Assembly: GCF_010671925.1 (NCBI RefSeq)
Contig: NZ_JAAHIH010000004.1
Span: 62,001-126,000 of the forward strand
Direction: 5' to 3'
DNA from: Moorena sp. SIOASIH
GTDB taxonomy: Bacteria > Cyanobacteriota > Cyanobacteriia > Cyanobacteriales > Coleofasciculaceae
DNA: 64,000 nt
Part shown: positions 62,998-64,000 of the stretch, in pieces
How the letters are laid out: each line of letters starts with the position of its first letter
Position numbering within the stretch: position 1 is the first letter of the stretch
Notes under the pieces: model-generated
Databases searched by the model: none
Told to the model about the DNA's origin: nothing
Seen by the model: the letters and a program-made list of their open reading frames with translations, nothing else
Made by a program: the position numbers and the translations under genes

Positions 62998-64000
62998 ATG
63001 AACTCCTATCGTCGATTTAACCTAACCTTGGCAGCAGTTACCTTTCCCAGTTTATTCGGGTTTGGCTTATTGAACGCTGCTGTTGACCCTTACGGAGTCA
63101 TAAATAGCCCAGAGTTACCCGGTCTAAATCAGTTAAAACCTGAACAATTTAACCATGTTAGACTATTCAAGGCTATAGATGTTATTCGTAATGAACCCAA
63201 AATCGTTTTGTTAGGTTCATCACGAACTGACCTGGGACTTAACCCAAACCACCCAGGACTGGAACCAGGACACTCCGGATACAATTTGGCACTAGTTGGT
63301 CCAAATATGTATGAAGTTAAACGTTATTTTGACCATGCTCTAACTAATCAACCGGATTTAAAAACCGTTGTGATTGGTATTGACTTTTTCATGTTCAATC
63401 ACTTGAAAACTAATGCTCCAGATTTTAAGGAAAGTCTTATTAATCAAGAAACTATTCCCCTGCAAGAGGTGATTAATTCCACCCTATCCCTAAACGCGCT
63501 GAATGCTACCAAATCAACCCTAAGTTCTAGTATCAAGTCAAAGGCTTACTTTCTCTATGATGCCAATGGTATGCGTTTTATTTATAACAATAAGCCCAAG
63601 AAACCTTTACCAGCAGGGTTTCAGGACATGCTCAAGGGCTTAATGACCACTGAGGGCTATTATAAAGAGTATCGACTTTCCGATAGTTTTTTGAATGATC
63701 TCCAAGACATTGTTGATACCTGTAAGGAAAAAGGCATAGAGCTAAAAGTATTTATATCACCATCCCATGCTACTCAATGGGAAAGTCTTCGGGTTACCAG
63801 ACTTTGGCCAGTGTTTGAAGAATGGAAACGTCAATTAGTCGAGATTACACCAGTGTGGGATTTTTCTGGTTATAACAGCATTACCACAGAAGCGATTAGC
63901 GAACAGATGAACAACTATTGGGATAGCTCTCATTATCGCGAAGAAGTAGGTGATCTAATCCTGAATCGCCTATTCAGTTATCAAGTTCAGACTGTTCCAG
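62998..64000 (+). CDS. Membrane-anchored protein with GSSR motif (SGNH/DltD-like), 3' truncated
   Basis: Open from ATG 62998 to the window edge (334 codons, no stop). The N-terminus LTLAAVTFPSLFGFGLLNAA is a membrane anchor. KIVLLGSSRTDLGLNPNHPG holds the block I-like G-S-S-R, then GYNLALVGPNMYEVKRYFDH and TVVIGIDFFMFN. KVFISPSHATQWESL and DSSHYREEVGDLIL (Ser-x-His/His-x-x pattern near the end) fit SGNH-like/AlgX-DltD-type proteins that act in acylation of surface polysaccharides. Activity is not proved. Confidence 0.65.
   Translation, partial: MNSYRRFNLTLAAVTFPSLFGFGLLNAAVDPYGVINSPELPGLNQLKPEQFNHVRLFKAIDVIRNEPKIVLLGSSRTDLGLNPNHPGLEPGHSGYNLALVGPNMYEVKRYFDHALTNQPDLKTVVIGIDFFMFNHLKTNAPDFKESLINQETIPLQEVINSTLSLNALNATKSTLSSSIKSKAYFLYDANGMRFIYNNKPKKPLPAGFQDMLKGLMTTEGYYKEYRLSDSFLNDLQDIVDTCKEKGIELKVFISPSHATQWESLRVTRLWPVFEEWKRQLVEITPVWDFSGYNSITTEAISEQMNNYWDSSHYREEVGDLILNRLFSYQVQTVP

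Overview
The window comes from a cyanobacterium, most likely a large filamentous one of the Moorena/Coleofasciculus/Nostoc type (an inference from style; no rRNA or taxonomic marker is present). The signs are many GCGATCGC (HIP1) octamers, heptamer tandem repeats of the gctgata/agctatc kind, small dispersed repeats of the type gcgtagcgcat/acgctacgcgaac, IS200/IS605 tnpB elements, and four group II introns.

Layout. 0-9 kb: housekeeping and envelope genes (partial cupin, tRNA-Ala, trhO, O-methyltransferase, a tnpB element, an amidase-glucosaminidase cell-wall hydrolase, a membrane/coiled-coil protein, an SLH protein). 10-18.3 kb: two secreted-type proteins, a Calx-beta/FG-GAP-like protein and a 1680-residue protein with twelve cadherin-like repeats. 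18.3-27 kb: a repeat array and three group II introns on the minus strand. 27-30.7 kb: a pstSCAB phosphate transporter operon. 30.7-53 kb: an accessory island with six sulfotransferase-family genes, four glycosyltransferase-type genes, an ABC exporter, two methyltransferases, an SDR oxidoreductase, an FMN reductase, an LLM flavin monooxygenase, an acyl-CoA-dehydrogenase-like flavoenzyme and a multicopper oxidase. 53-58.9 kb: a broken tnpB carrying a fourth group II intron, a second repeat array, an IS605-derived miniature element and a small gene. 59.7-64 kb: a second cadherin-repeat protein and the start of a GSSR-motif (SGNH-like) protein.

The main discovery is the nested-intron locus at 19.4-26.8 kb. 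A roughly 58-codon gene and its leader are interrupted by about 7.1 kb of introns: intron 3 in the leader, then a 99-nt mini-exon, then intron 2, which itself contains intron 1 between its domains V and VI (a twintron). An intron-free paralogue of the gene and leader lies at 58.12-58.47 kb in the same window. Together with intron 4 (54413-56577), a relative of intron 2, it lets every boundary be read by comparison. Removing all three introns restores one reading frame behind an AGGAG ribosome-binding site.

A second theme is small repeats acting as insertions. Units of about 24 bp sit inside both tnpB genes (one in frame in the first; three in the second, one bringing a stop codon and one a frameshift). 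A 411-bp IS605 derivative keeps the last 16 codons of tnpB. Two families of composite elements with conserved inverted ends carry variable simple-repeat interiors in most intergenic gaps.

The 32-53 kb island plausibly makes and exports a sulfated, possibly fucosylated or mannosylated, glycan or glycolipid. The FMN reductase and two flavin oxidoreductases resemble sulfonate/organosulfur scavenging enzymes that could supply sulfur. That functional link is inference from gene content.
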